Assembly (NCBI RefSeq): GCF_002775205.1
Contig: NC_036447.1
Span: 22,860,501-22,924,500 of the forward strand
Reading direction: 5' to 3'
Length of the DNA stretch: 64,000 bases
Source of the DNA: Xiphophorus maculatus
Lineage: Eukaryota > Chordata > Actinopteri > Cyprinodontiformes > Poeciliidae
A program made the position numbers and the translations under genes. Shown here in pieces: positions 35,438 through 46,505 of this stretch. Under the pieces are notes generated by a model, which worked only from the letters and a program-made list of their open reading frames with translations, was not told the origin of the DNA and searched no databases. Numbering within the stretch: the stretch's first letter is position 1; each line of letters begins with the position of its first letter.

Positions 35438-36814
35438 TTAAGACAAATCGCTCTCTTCTCTTGTAGTTGATGTAAATGTAGAAACAAGTCTCATTATCTT
35501 TGCTTCCTCTCTCGATATGCATCCTAACAAGACAGCTTTTAAGATCTATGTTTGTGGAGATTTCGTATCAGCAGTCGTGTGTGGCAAACTCCTCGTTTTT
35601 GCCACATCATTGCAGAAACATAAAGCAGTCACCCAGAGGAAGGAATCAGTCAGTTTTTTCCCCCTCTTGTTCTGTGGGTGAAATAAAACAGAATCCAACT
35701 TTTTCCTCTTCCCCTCATTAGTCGATAAATACATCACAACTACAAACTCCCAGCATTTTCAGGGCTACCAACAGGATTCACTTTGAGGAGCCTGTTTTAA
35801 AATCATCCCTCCCCTCAAAAAAATAAATCATATAAAGGTTAGAGACTAATTCTGCAGAACCGGCAGCATATTTTGTGTTCACAACAGAGTAAAATGTGTC
35901 GAAACTCTGACAGCGTGACTCTTCCTCTTTCATTCATCAAATTTCTTTCTTTCTTCCTCTCCAGGTTGGTCTCCTCCTCCTCCTCCTCCTACTGACCCAG
36001 TCTTCTCATTCCCGCTCTGAAATATTGATACTGCCCTCCTCGCGTTGTTTTTCTTTTTTTTTTTTTTTTGTTCCTCCTTCGTCATGAATTAGCATTTAAA
36101 ACCCCACGCAGGACATTTTGAATCAAGGCTCGCAGCAGCCTCGCTCTCGGACGTGCCAGCTCGGACAGACGTTTGCCAGTTTGTCCAGCGTGTCGCCCTC
36201 TGAGGCCAATCACATGCCTATGAATATTTCACACGGCAGCTCTCCTCTACTACTGACCCAGGTTTAATGGCAGCCAGAGGTAGGAGTTTCAAGCGTCAGA
36301 CGCGTGTTTGTCACTGATCAAATGGCCACAGGCTGCAGAGGCGGAAAGCAGAAAAGCAGCAGCAGCAGCAGCTCTTCTCTTCTCTTGCCTTCCGGGGCGT
36401 TCATCATCATACATGGTGCATGTTGTGCGTGAGGATGGATGGGGAGCTAATGTGAGGGGCGGGGTGCCAGTATTCATATCTTACCGTCAATCCTCCTGGT
36501 TCCCCTCTTCTTCTTCTGCTTCTTCTTCTTCCTCCTCCTCCTCCTCCTCCGCGCTCACTGCGTCTCCCGCATCCCGTCCCTCCACTCCCTCACCCGCTGT
36601 ACTCTCCTGCCCGCCTCCCGCTCCGCTGCCTCCAGTGCATTAAAAATAATAATAATAAAAAATAAATTTAAAAAAAAAATGTGTTGGGCCCAATCCGCTT
36701 GGCTCTAAACAACAGTCATTAGCGCGATTTGTCAAACAACAACTGGGCGTCCTCCCTTCCTGTGATCGGTGTGGACCGCACACCCTCGATGTCTTCCCCG
36801 CCGCGCTGTGCTGC

Positions 36815-36897
36815 GTGCGTGTGTGTGTGTGGGGGGGTGTGTGTGGGTGTGTGTGTGTGTGTGCGTGTGTGTGTGTGTGTGTGTGCGTGCGTGGATG
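36815..36897. repeat. GT-rich microsatellite
   Basis: GTGTGT runs with GGGGG and GC interruptions inside the CpG-rich block. Confidence 0.9.
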
Positions 36898-37537
36898 TGT
36901 GACTGTGCGTCACGTCGGTATCATAATTCCCACGGGTTTCATGTCCAGAGATAATGCGGGGCTATGTAGGCCTTACAGCTCCGGGATGGATGGATGGACG
37001 GACGGATGGATGTCAGAAAGAACTGGGCAAAAATAGCTCCCCGATCAGCCGCCACGAACAATAATTAGGCGCAAATTATTGCACAAACCCGCGGTTGCTT
37101 TGCGTCCATCCGTCGATGTCGAGCCACCCCCCCTTCTCGTCCTCCTCTTCCTCTTCTTCTCTTCACCGAGCCAGGCTGTTGTCGCCTGTCATGTGTCCGA
37201 CGTCGTTCATCGAGCACGTCTTTGTTTTTTTAACGGAAAACAGCATCGACGCGACAGGAGCCTCTTCCCGCATCTCTGACCAATCGTGATGAAACGCGGC
37301 GACACATCAGGACGGACGTTGAGATTTGTCACGTCTGTTTTCTTGCTTTAAAAGGAAAAACAAAACAAAAAATGCTTTATAAAATCATCCTGGGAATTAA
37401 AAAAAAGAGAGAGAGAGAGAGACAAAGACAACAGCTGGAAAAGCAGGAGAGATAAGGTTTCCTCACTCCTGGCCTCGCCTTGCATCCGTCCTCCTCTCTC
37501 TTCTCTCCCTCTCTCTTTCCATCCGCTGGTCCCGCTT

Positions 37538-37568
37538 GTTGCGCGCTCTGCGCCCGAGAGCGCGCAAC
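37538..37568. repeat. GC-rich perfect 12-bp hairpin in the CpG-rich block
   Basis: Arms GTTGCGCGCTCT (37538-37549) and AGAGCGCGCAAC (37557-37568), loop 7 nt. If transcribed it would form a very stable stem. Confidence 0.9.
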
Positions 37569-38236
37569 GCGTCTCTGCTTTCTATGTGTGCTCGTGCGTG
37601 TGAGCGTGAACAGAGGCAGAGAAGAGCGGGAGGGTGTGTGTCCGCGTCCTGTGTGTGTCTCTCTCTCTCTGTGTGTGTTTTGATGGCCGGTGGGTGGGTG
37701 GAATTCAGATATATTGTCAGGGTTTGTCTGAGTGAGCACCAATAAGCTGCTGTGTTGGCAAAAGCAAAGGAATATGCGCGTTCGCTTCAGCATCTGTATC
37801 CTCTTGACCAGCTCTGAGTGCATGTTGCAGCTCTGCCGTGGAGGAATGGGAGCTATTGTGTTTGCTGCATGAACAGCCAGCCAGCCAGCCAGCCAGCCCT
37901 GGGTTTTGCAATATTTCCATGGAAATCGCAAAAGGACTGTGGACCGTGCTGCTCTCCTTCGAAACAAGACACATTTGCCAATCTGTGCATCATCATATCA
38001 CACCGATAAAGATGATCAGCTGTTAATGGCACCTGATGATTCTCCGCCTCCATCGTCAGATGCATTTTCAGCTGTTCCAATGCTGCTCGCTGGTTCTTCC
38101 TGTCTGTGCTTTCATAGCGTTCAATTTTAGTATTTTCCCGGGAGAAGAGTGGAAAAACACTTGATGAAATATCTGTAACCATAGAGGGTGTTGTTACAAT
38201 CATATGTTTTGAATCCCGCATGCTTACCGTGTTTTT

Positions 38237-38665
38237 TAGGGCTGCTGTAAAAGGATATTTAAGTAATCGAGTACTCTATCGATTATTTATACGACTAATT
38301 GAGTAATCGGAAAGCACCTCTGTCTCCGGCAGTGCCCTTCCGGCTGTTCGCCTTCAAATGGTGACCTCGCAGTTACGAGAGGACAAAAGCTGTCCTACAT
38401 AACATCAGCAAATTTAAAAATGCTTCTTGGTCCCTCCCAAAAAAAGACACAAACCCGGAAACTTTGCCGTTATGCTGCTAGCAAATAGCCACAACTCATA
38501 GGCGGAAGTGAGCGCGCTGCCCAACACAAATAATGGTCCGGCCGGAACACGGTGCGCTAAATAATAAAGCATAATTTTACGAATCTTTGAGGCAGATAAA
38601 TTGTCCTCCAGGAGTTTCAATAATTTAGGTACTCAAATCATTCTGTAGGAATCGTTACAGCCCTA
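38237..38665. mobile_element. MITE with AGTAATCGAGTACTC motif
   Basis: The left end AGGGCTGCTGTAAAAGGATA and the right end, reversed AGGGCTGTAACGATTCCTAC, are inverted. AATCGAGTACTCTATCGATT near the left end is typical of a common teleost hAT-like MITE. No transposase. Confidence 0.65.
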
Positions 38666-38672
38666 CATGTTT

Positions 38673-38673
<1 letters not shown>

Positions 38674-38725
<52 letters not shown>
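38674..38725. repeat. TA microsatellite
   Basis: About 26 TA units directly after the MITE ending near 38665. Confidence 0.95.
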
Positions 38726-38728
<3 letters not shown>

Positions 38729-40115
38729 TATAGTAGACCTTACTTTTAACCTTTTAGGCAGGAAAGCACGAGTGTATTCTGTAGTATTTTTCTAACCAAA
38801 CATTACTCAAATGATTGAACTAAGTAGCTAATCAACTGGTAATTGTATTTTTTGTATATTCTTTTTAATACAGTGGAGTGTTCATCTTTGTTTTATGCAG
38901 TTTTGAGTCGGCGTTATGGTGCGTTCCAGTTGTAGTCGGAACTGGGAAATTCCAACTCCGATCCCCTCCACCCCGCCCAGTTATGACTGGTAAGGCTAAC
39001 TTTGCGTTTCAATATGGCCGCTCCTCACATCAACAGTAGTAATTTAACAGAATAAGGGTGAGCAGTGGGATTTGTAGTCCACGACTTTTTCTTATGGCAT
39101 TTGGAGTTTATAAATATAAACCCCAGTGATTGTAGAGCTTTTTGGCTGTAGACATATGTTGAACTTTTTTCATTTATATCTTATAAACGGGCCTGAAATT
39201 GAACAAGAGACCTAAACATTTGAGCATGAAAAAAATATGGAATTTTGAAATAAAAATCCAATTAAAAATTGTGCTCAGAAGCACCAGCAGCATGTGATGA
39301 AGTAATGGGACAGCAGGATAAAGGAAGAAAACCAGGTTCCTTCATTTTCCTTTGAGGAAACCGCTCCTAACGGGAATCCTAGCTGATCGCACAAAAGCAT
39401 CATCAATGCAGCATACAAGTGAGGGGAAATGTGCAGGGACTAAACACAGACCTCGGCATATTGAAAGGAAATCACTGATTATGTTGTTGAGCTAGTTCCC
39501 CCATTTTCACTTGACTCTCTTTGAATGGCTCTGATTACTGCTTATGCAGACTATAAAGTACAGCCAGGCTTCACCAGCACTCAAAAACAAAACAGTCTCT
39601 AGAAATTATTTTAACCCTGCTGAATTATTCATTGGCTATCAAATTGTGCAAGGCAGCTTTGATTGGGCGGCACGCAACACGGGGAAAACTACATCTTCAC
39701 CGAGCGTCGGTGTTGTTGAAAATGGAGGAATGGCTTTCAGTTATTCCTCCTGGGTGTGATAAAAACAAGCCGCAAGGATGAGGACTCCTCGCGGCTCACA
39801 CCAAACCTTTGCTTGACTGCAAACTTCACGCGTCAGACTGAGACGATTCCAAACAAACACGGCAACAAGAAGAGGCAGCTTTCAGAGGCCTTTCAGGAAG
39901 AAGAGCTGCGTTGCACAGTCTTGACACGTCATGGAGTGCCTTGAGAAACTATTCATACACCTTGAACTCCTTCAAATTTATAGGAACCAACAATTTGTCC
40001 TCTTCACTAGGTCTGATGAAAAGCGTTTGAGACCAGTGATCAAATCTTGCAGAGGTTTAAGCCCTGGGCTTTGTCAGAGGTTACGAAACACGTGAGCGTC
40101 AACCATGTTTTAAGG

Positions 40116-40578
40116 CAGTGGTTCTTAACCAAAAACAACAGCAGAAGTCACACTGATTTGCAGGTATGTAATTTGTGCAATACTTTATTCTGGCCCCAAA
40201 AAAGTATTATGTGGATTCAAAACGACAAAAAACAAATTAAATTTAAAATAAAAAAAATAAAGTTATTAAAAAAATTGTAATCCTTTGAAAAAAATCCACA
40301 TTTATTTTTAATTAGTAAAAAAAATATTTTTGGGGGCTAAAATTCTTTAATGGGGCCGAAATATTTTTTGGGGGCCAGAATAATGTAAGACTGTAACTTG
40401 CTGTGAGTTCATGGTTTTGTTCTTTGAGCAAAGTGACGTTCATGCACGGCTCATTTTGTGCACCAGCAAAAAAACATATACCTATGTCTTGAATTTTGAA
40501 AAAAAAAAAAAATTATTTATCACTAAAGAAGGGTTCGGTGAATGCACATATGTCCCTCAAAAAAGGTTAAGAACCATG
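40116..40578. mobile_element. hAT-type MITE with 8-bp target duplication
   Basis: Ends CAGTGGTTCTTAACC and, reversed, CATGGTTCTTAACC (one base lost). Identical TTTTAAGG flanks lie at 40108-40115 and 40579-40586. Length 463 bp, AT-rich with GGGGGCCAGAATAATG and GGGGGCTAAAATTC repeats inside. No transposase. Confidence 0.88.
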
Positions 40579-41394
40579 TTTTAAGGTGAGGAAGGTGCCT
40601 TCTGGGTCATTTGCGGCGTTTTGCTTTACTTCACACGTAAACATTTTTCACGTTTTCTCGTCAGACAGAGCAGCCACTTCCACATGTTTGCTCCATCCTT
40701 TCACTTTAGATAGATGATTGTGACTTGGTAAGTTTGTGTTTTTTGTGGTGGATTGAACTATGTGAGATGGTCAAAGCCTGGAATTTCAATTTATAACCTA
40801 GCTCTGCGTTAATCCTCTCAACAACTTAATTCTTTGGTGAATCCATTGTGTTTCTGAATCTTTATGACGATGTTTGTCTAATGTTCAATGACAAACCTGG
40901 GAAGCTTTCTCAGGACAGCTGCCGTCTCTAAAAATGTGTCTTGCAGTAAAAAAAATTATCTTGCAAAATTAAATTTGCTATTTATGTATTTATTTAATTT
41001 GATTAGGACAGCACACATTAATCCACATTAGCACAATTCATGCCAGTGTGCAAATGAAAGAATTAGAACATTTGCTAAATTTCTTCGTCAGATTGCACAC
41101 AGGTCAACTACTAAGAGGTGACTTGTGAAGATGTCTGGAGTGTCAGATGAAAGGGGTGTAAGTAGACATGCCTTTCACAATTTTCAGACGATGTTTAGTA
41201 TATTAAAAATAATAATATCATCACTTCCGTTCCTGTTCACAATCATGTGTTACTTTATCTGCTGCGTAAAAACCGAATATTTCTCTTTTTGCTCTAATGT
41301 AAAAACATGAAGAGGTTTTATGAGGTCAATGCGTTTGCAAGGCATGATTTGATATTTATGCCTGCACAAGATCTGTTTCCACTCACCTAATGTC

Positions 41395-41755
41395 ATGTAG
41401 TGCAGTGGTGTGAATGGTGAGGCAGACGCAGCAGACCCAGGATGAGATGATAATGGTGATTTAATAATTAGAAACGAGGTGCAAACAAATCCAAAACACA
41501 GTCCAAAATCCTGGCAGCACAGCAGAGTGGAAGGCAGAGGCTCAGCACTGGTAGCAACAGGACAGACGACTTTCTTAGACACACGACAAGGACCCGACGA
41601 GGAACAAGGAACACAGGTGGAGTTAAATACACAGAGGGTAATCAAGGAAACGAGAGACACCAGGGAACAATCAAGGGGAGGACAGGACAGCACGGAGACT
41701 CAGAGACATAGAAAACTCTAAATAAATACACAGAAAAGCTTGGAACATGACACCT
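41395..41755. repeat. Unclassified interspersed repeat, possibly LTR-element derived
   Basis: GGCAGACGCAGCAGACCCAG, GGAACACAGGTGGAGTTAAA and CACCAGGGAACAATCAAGGG resemble dispersed teleost sequence found in untranslated parts of retroelements. It lies just downstream of the first nxnl1 copy. Confidence 0.35.
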
Positions 41756-41806
41756 AATACATAATAAAAAAGAAAATCATTTTTTAAAAATGCCATAAAC
41801 AACATA

Positions 41807-41812
41807 TTTATT
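41807..41812 (-). terminator. Probable polyadenylation signal of nxnl1 copy A
   Basis: AATAAA on the minus strand about 110 nt after the stop codon. It was found by position only and other AATAAA copies exist in this AT-rich stretch. Confidence 0.45.
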
Positions 41813-41919
41813 ATGAAATTTGCCATGCAACAAAACTCTTACAAGGGTAGAAAAAAAAAAGCTTCCAAACTCTAATAAAGCAGCAACTTTGGGACAAATT
41901 CACAGCATCGTTCTCTCCA

Positions 41920-42289
41920 TCACCACATCGACCCTCCACCGTCCCTATCGTCTGCTCCGGCTTCCTCGCCCTCGTCGCCTCCTACGCCCCAGCCTCGCCG
42001 CTGCTTCTTTTTCTTCTTCTCCTCCTCCTTCTTCTTCTTTTTCTCGTCCTCCACCTTGTACTTGAGTCGTCTGACGGGGTCGGTGAAGCTGCGCATGGAC
42101 TTGTCCTCAAAGTCCTCCTTGGTGAGGAAGTTTCTGTCGATGAGCTCGGCCGCCTCGTGCCAGTTGCGGTAGCAGTCCGGACCCAGGCGGGTTATCTCCT
42201 CCACCGCGTTGGGGATGAGGATGGAGCAGTCGGGACGCAGGACCACCACGGTGGGAACCTCTCTCACGTCGAACATGGTCTCCAGCTCC
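41920..42289 (-). CDS. nxnl1: nxnl1 copy A, exon 3
   Basis: Acceptor CCCGCAG|G; encodes ELETMFDVREVPTVVVLRPD, the helical RNWHEAAELIDRNF part and the charged tail, stopping with TGA at 41922-41920. Confidence 0.92.
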
Positions 42290-43373
42290 CTGCGGGCGCG
42301 CATACGTTGACGCGTGATGACTTTATGAATTCATCTCGTGAATATATTCATCGCCACACACCTTCTGTAAGGATCCTCGTAGGCCAGGAACAGGGACTTC
42401 TTTGGGAGCTCTTTCAGGAAGTTTTCCAGCTGCTCCTCTGACTGATCCAGACTGACAGGGATTAAAAGGAGGGGGGGGGAAATAGATTGTTAGAGATTTC
42501 CCCCAAATAACTTTCCCTATTGTATTCAAATGTACAGTTGTGTTTCATTAACTTTGAAAATCAATGAGAAGATAAGTAATTTGACTATTTTAATTCAGAA
42601 TTTGACACTCATATATTATATAGATTTGTTTTTACAGTGTTCCGTGTGTTTCAGAATGTTAATTTGTGGCCAAAATTTAGTGTCTCGGCAAATTGGTGTT
42701 TTATACAAAATCAACAAAAGAGTGATTTTTAATAGAGAAATACCAGGTTAGTGCAATGTATGAATGCACTCAATACGTAGCACAAATTACTGCATCAACG
42801 CAAAGTGGCATGCAGATGATCAACTGGTTGCCTCAGTAGCGACCTTTGATGCAACGTTGTGTGATCAACCTAATCAAGCAACTATTAAATCTTTGTCTGA
42901 ATGTTTGTCTGAAGTACAAACATTCATGTAACTTTGTGTAACTGTCTGAATGGACCGTTAGAATTACCAATAAACCCAACCAGAACTGTAAGCCATAGGG
43001 CCTCTGTAGGCGCACACATCCCGATTTAAGAGGCGTAAGATTTTCGGGTGCAGAAACTCTAGGAAAGCAATCCCGCATTTGCAAGAGCGAAGCCAGAGGA
43101 AGGAAGGAGCGTCTCCCCGAATGCTAGAGTGGAGCACCTGACGTAGAGCAGCACCAGCTGAGCGGAGCGCTCCACGTAGAACTCATCGGTCAGCTGTTTG
43201 AAGAAGTCGTGAAGCGTGGGAGCGAACCGCTGGCAGGTGTCGGATTCAGCAGAGGCAAAGAAGAGCATCAGGATTCGGTTCTGCAGACGCGTGACGATCT
43301 CGCGCTCCGTGTCCAGCTCGTCCTGGTCCTTGTTGTTCTTCACAAGAACCCGGTCAGCAAACAGGTCCACCAT
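41920..43373 (-). CDS. nxnl1: Nucleoredoxin-like protein 1, copy A (thioredoxin-fold, RdCVF family), SxxC variant
   Basis: Three coding exons, 43373-43138, 42451-42362 and 42289-41920, join in frame to 231 residues. The start MVDLFADRVLVKNNKDQDEL and the signature DEFYVERSAQL...LLYVS match NXNL1, whose short product RdCVF sustains cones and whose long form binds tau. The thioredoxin-fold cis-proline is in REVPTVVVL. At positions 44-47, where the human protein has CPQC, this copy reads SDTC: the first Cys is replaced (codon TCC at 43244-43242), so dithiol chemistry should be lost. The tail has a Lys/Glu-rich run followed by Gly/Asp-rich sequence. An AATAAA on the minus strand at 41812-41807 is a likely polyadenylation signal. 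Copy B lies 2.8 kb upstream in the same orientation. Confidence 0.92.
42362..42451 (-). CDS. nxnl1: nxnl1 copy A, exon 2
   Basis: 90 nt encoding LDQSEEQLENFLKELPKKSL and FLAYEDPYR. Acceptor CTGTCAG|T and donor AGAAG|GTGTGT. Phase 2 at both ends. Confidence 0.92.
42452..43137 (-). other. nxnl1 copy A intron 1
   Basis: 686 nt with GT-AG ends. No exon or recognisable repeat is seen. Reading through its donor from exon 1 continues for 25 codons to a stop at 43061-43059. Confidence 0.7.
43138..43373 (-). CDS. nxnl1: nxnl1 copy A, exon 1
   Basis: ATG at 43373-43371 followed by GTG GAC; 236 nt; donor GTCAG|GTGCTC in phase 2. Contains the SDTC site at 43244-43233. Confidence 0.92.
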
Positions 43374-43564
43374 GATGAGGCGTCGCTGGGCGAGGAAGAT
43401 GAGAGAAAAGAAAATCCTGCTGTGGGTGCTGACGTTAGCAGTAATGTAATCAATACGCTGCAGAATGCAGTAGATATATTGCATTGTCCTGGTTTGTGTC
43501 TTGCTCAAACCGCATCCAAACAAGCAGAAGAACTGACAATTTCAAAAATGGGTCAAGAAAGTAC

Positions 43565-44046
43565 CTGCACTATAAACACAAAACCTTACTAAGTATTTTT
43601 GGTCTAGTTTCTAGTACAAATATCTTAGTACACTTGAAATAAGACCAAGTTAATTTACAAGTAACCTTACAGCAAGATATAAAAGCTTGTTTTATGTAAA
43701 TAATTTCTTAATATTGATGAATTTGTTAATATTGAGAAAGTGGAACAAGACAAGAATACTATATTATAAGTAATAATATATTTCTTTAACATTCATGAAA
43801 AGGTACTATTCATAAAGGAAGTAATCTGCTAGTGGAACAAGACATTTTTCACATATTATAATACATGATCATTTCACTCATAACTAGTACTTTTAATTTA
43901 AAAAAAACTTGACTTAAAACAAGTGCCTATATCTTGCTGAAAAGTTACTTGTCAATTAGTTTTGTCTAATTTCAAGTGTACAAACAAAGATATTTGCACT
44001 AAAAACTAGATCAAAAATACTTGGTGAGGTTTTGTGTTTTTAGCAG
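43565..44046. mobile_element. Palindromic MITE upstream of nxnl1 copy A
   Basis: Imperfect inverted repeats of more than 100 nt: left AAACACAAAACCTTACTAAG with TTTGGTCTAGTTTCTAGTAC, right reversed AAACACAAAACCTCACCAAG with TTTGATCTAGTTTTTAGTGC. GCAAGATATA occurs on both arms. No coding capacity. It lies about 190 nt upstream of the copy A start codon, so it may sit in the promoter. Confidence 0.75.
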
Positions 44047-45145
44047 AGTAGTAACTGTAAATTCAACTTTAGATAAATAAATAAAATAAAAAACATTACA
44101 TAAGGTTAAAGTAGTTTGAAGTGGTACATAGGCCTGAGATGATGTGTGCAGTAGAACCCCCGCCCCTGCACTTTACCATTTTATTCACTCTTTTAATAGG
44201 AGGATGATATTTTGGCAGCGAACCAAAAAGGAATGGTGTTCTACAAAAATAAGTAAATTAATTAAAAATAAATTTATTCTTGATCTAAACGTAACTCAAG
44301 AAAGATTCCTCACTGGGTGAAAACCGCTTTGTTTTGAATGTCAGTTTCTATTTCCATTCAGCCCTGCTTACAGACATGTATTATTCACATATGTAATCTC
44401 ACTTGCTGCTAAATCAGATAATCCTCACAGTTGCTCACCTGTATTATCTCCCCTCAAGGCAGCAGATCCGACACAGAACAACGTTCACATCTGGCTTTGT
44501 TTTTCTCCCAAACCTTCTCTCTCTGGACGCCTTCAGAAACAGGCCCCAGCCTATTAGTCGGAGTCACGTTCTCCCTCTGGCTTCACCTGGTTCTTCTTGG
44601 TGCTGCTACCAGCTGCTGGCTCCGTCTTGGCTTTCAGTCCTGGAGGCTCCGCCCCCGTCCTCTGTCTGGTTACAGGAGGGACATAAAGACAAGGTGACCA
44701 GAGGAGCTGGGGACATGAAGTGCTCACAGTCTTTCCAGAGACTGAGCTGTCTGAACACAGAGATATGTTGGAAATGTTTTGAAATGAGACCATAACGAAG
44801 TGAGCAACAAAAGGTTTATTGTTTAGGGATTCGCACAGGAGCGAGGATACGGACAGCTTGATTCATCCAAATGACAGCAGCTCATAATGAACATGAACCG
44901 TTTTGATTTATTGTTTACTCTCAAAATATTACTTGAATGCTGTTAAGGAATGTCTGCAAAGGAAAAGCCCAATGCTTAACAAATAGTGTGTCATATTCAA
45001 TAATGGGTTCCACAGAAACACATTTATCTGACTAAAAGGACAGTTTGAAATAACAGCCTGTAAGCTGGTGTCATGTGTGATTTTCATTAATCGTCTGTAT
45101 TAATGATTTTATTGATCTGATCTAATATCATATTCATAAATGTGT

Positions 45146-45179
45146 TTTCGTTGGATGTCAGTGGAGACATCCAACGAAA
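45146..45179. repeat. Perfect 14-bp hairpin between nxnl1 copies
   Basis: Arms TTTCGTTGGATGTC (45146-45159) and GACATCCAACGAAA (45166-45179), loop 6 nt; pairing resumes past one bulged T. Confidence 0.92.
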
Positions 45180-45539
45180 CACTGCTTCCATTTAATGAAC
45201 TGAGTTTCATATATAGGTAAAACTTTCAATATTGTTCTTATTTGTTGAATCTGACAGCAAAAATGAATCCTCAAAGCTCTAAGTGAAACGTGTGGGTTCA
45301 GTCACACAGACATAAAACAAAATTATTCCGTTTTTCTTTATAAACAACACTTTAGCACATGAAATATTAATATTTACTTTACTTTTGTCCAAGAGTTACT
45401 TTAACAGCTTTCTATATGTAAAGCAACATTAGCAACAACAATCTTGAAAACCAATGGACACACTTTCCATGGTTATCTCCATATATTAACCAAGATAAAT
45501 AAATTAATATTCCCACAAATATCCTTTGAACTTAGCTGA

Positions 45540-45660
45540 GCTAGCTACTATTGCTACTGCAGCTGAGCTAGCTAGTATAGCTCCTGTAGTAGCTAGCTTA
45601 GCTATAATGTAGCTGAGCTCTATGTTAGCATGATATCTAGCTCAGCTATAGTGCTAACAT
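45540..45660. repeat. AGCTAGCT-rich cryptic repeat
   Basis: Variants of GAGCTAGCTA and TAGCTGAGCT recur about ten times in both orientations, with no fixed period. Confidence 0.6.
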
Positions 45661-46132
45661 TAGGTCAAAAATAGACAGAAAACTAAAACATTTTCATTTA
45701 CTGGTGTCAGTTTTATTCCTATGCTTAGTGTATAAATGTTAACGTTGACATATACAAGGTTAAAGAGTTTTATCTCTGTTTTGTTTAACAGAATTTAGCA
45801 AAAAAAATTCAAAATTGTTTGATGTAAAGTGAACTTTATTTTTTAGTTTCTTATCTTTGGTATTTTATCTCTTTTTTGCAGACATTTGTATCCAGAAAAC
45901 CTAAAAAATTAAAAATTAAATTACTGTTTTTATACAGTTCTGAGTGTTTTATCTATATAAAATATATATGGACCATTTAGTTTTTTTCTTAAACATATAA
46001 TGTATAGTCTATAATCTCATATTTCTTGAAAACAATGTTGGGTCACAGCAGCAACAACAGGAGTGGTTTCCTTTTAGATGTACAGAATTAGCAAAAAAAA
46101 AAAAGTTAGCCTATATCATAAAAAAAACTATT

Positions 46133-46505
46133 TCATCTCTTGCGCCAAATTCCTCCATCTCCATTCTTTCTCTTCCTGTCCCATGCTTCGTCTTTTTCCT
46201 CCTCGTCGTTTCCATCTTTTCCCTTCACCCACAACTTCCACCATCTCTTGTTCCTCTTGTCGTCTTCGGTCTTGTACTTGAGCCTCCTCACGGGGTCGGT
46301 GGCGCTCCGCAGGTTGGGGTCGTCGAACGCCTCGTTGAGCATGAAGGTCCTCTCCACCAGCTCCGCCGACTCCTGCCAGTTGCGGAAGCAGTCGGCGCCG
46401 AGGCGGCAGATGTCCCGCACGGCGTTCGGAGAGAGGACGGAGCCGTCGGGACGCAGGACCACCACCGCCGGGACGTCCTTCACCTTAAACATGGCCTGGA
46501 GCTCC
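46133..46505 (-). CDS. nxnl1: nxnl1 copy B, exon 3
   Basis: Acceptor TTGCGTAG|G; encodes ELQAMFKVKDVPAVVVLRPD through the charged tail to TGA at 46135-46133. Confidence 0.92.

Larger units (their letters stand above)
36110..37680. promoter_or_regulatory. CpG-rich block, candidate promoter or first-exon region
   Basis: This stretch is far richer in G+C and in CpG than its flanks (for example around 36130-36200, 36560-36610 and 37080-37320, and GCGCGC clusters near 37540-37575). It has CT-rich runs and a GT microsatellite at 36815-36897. It lies about 17-18 kb upstream of the adgrl1 start exon. A promoter for a non-coding adgrl1 exon is plausible but unproven, and either strand is possible. 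Confidence 0.35.
43374..46132. other. Spacer between the two nxnl1 copies
   Basis: About 2.76 kb. Contains the palindromic MITE, a 14-bp perfect hairpin at 45146-45179 and an AGCTAGCT-rich stretch at about 45540-45660. No exon is recognised. The short open frames at 44403-44795 show no family similarity. Confidence 0.6.

Noticed and set aside
37377..37967. 196-codon minus-strand open frame
   Set aside because: Lies across CpG-rich and CT-repeat DNA; low-complexity peptide with no domain. GC-rich sequence gives long frames by chance.
43059..43137. Intron-1 retention in nxnl1 copy A as the RdCVF-like switch
   Set aside because: It would stop at 104 residues, but copy B would stop at 85 and lose exon 2. 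The mammalian cut point corresponds to intron 2, which fits better.
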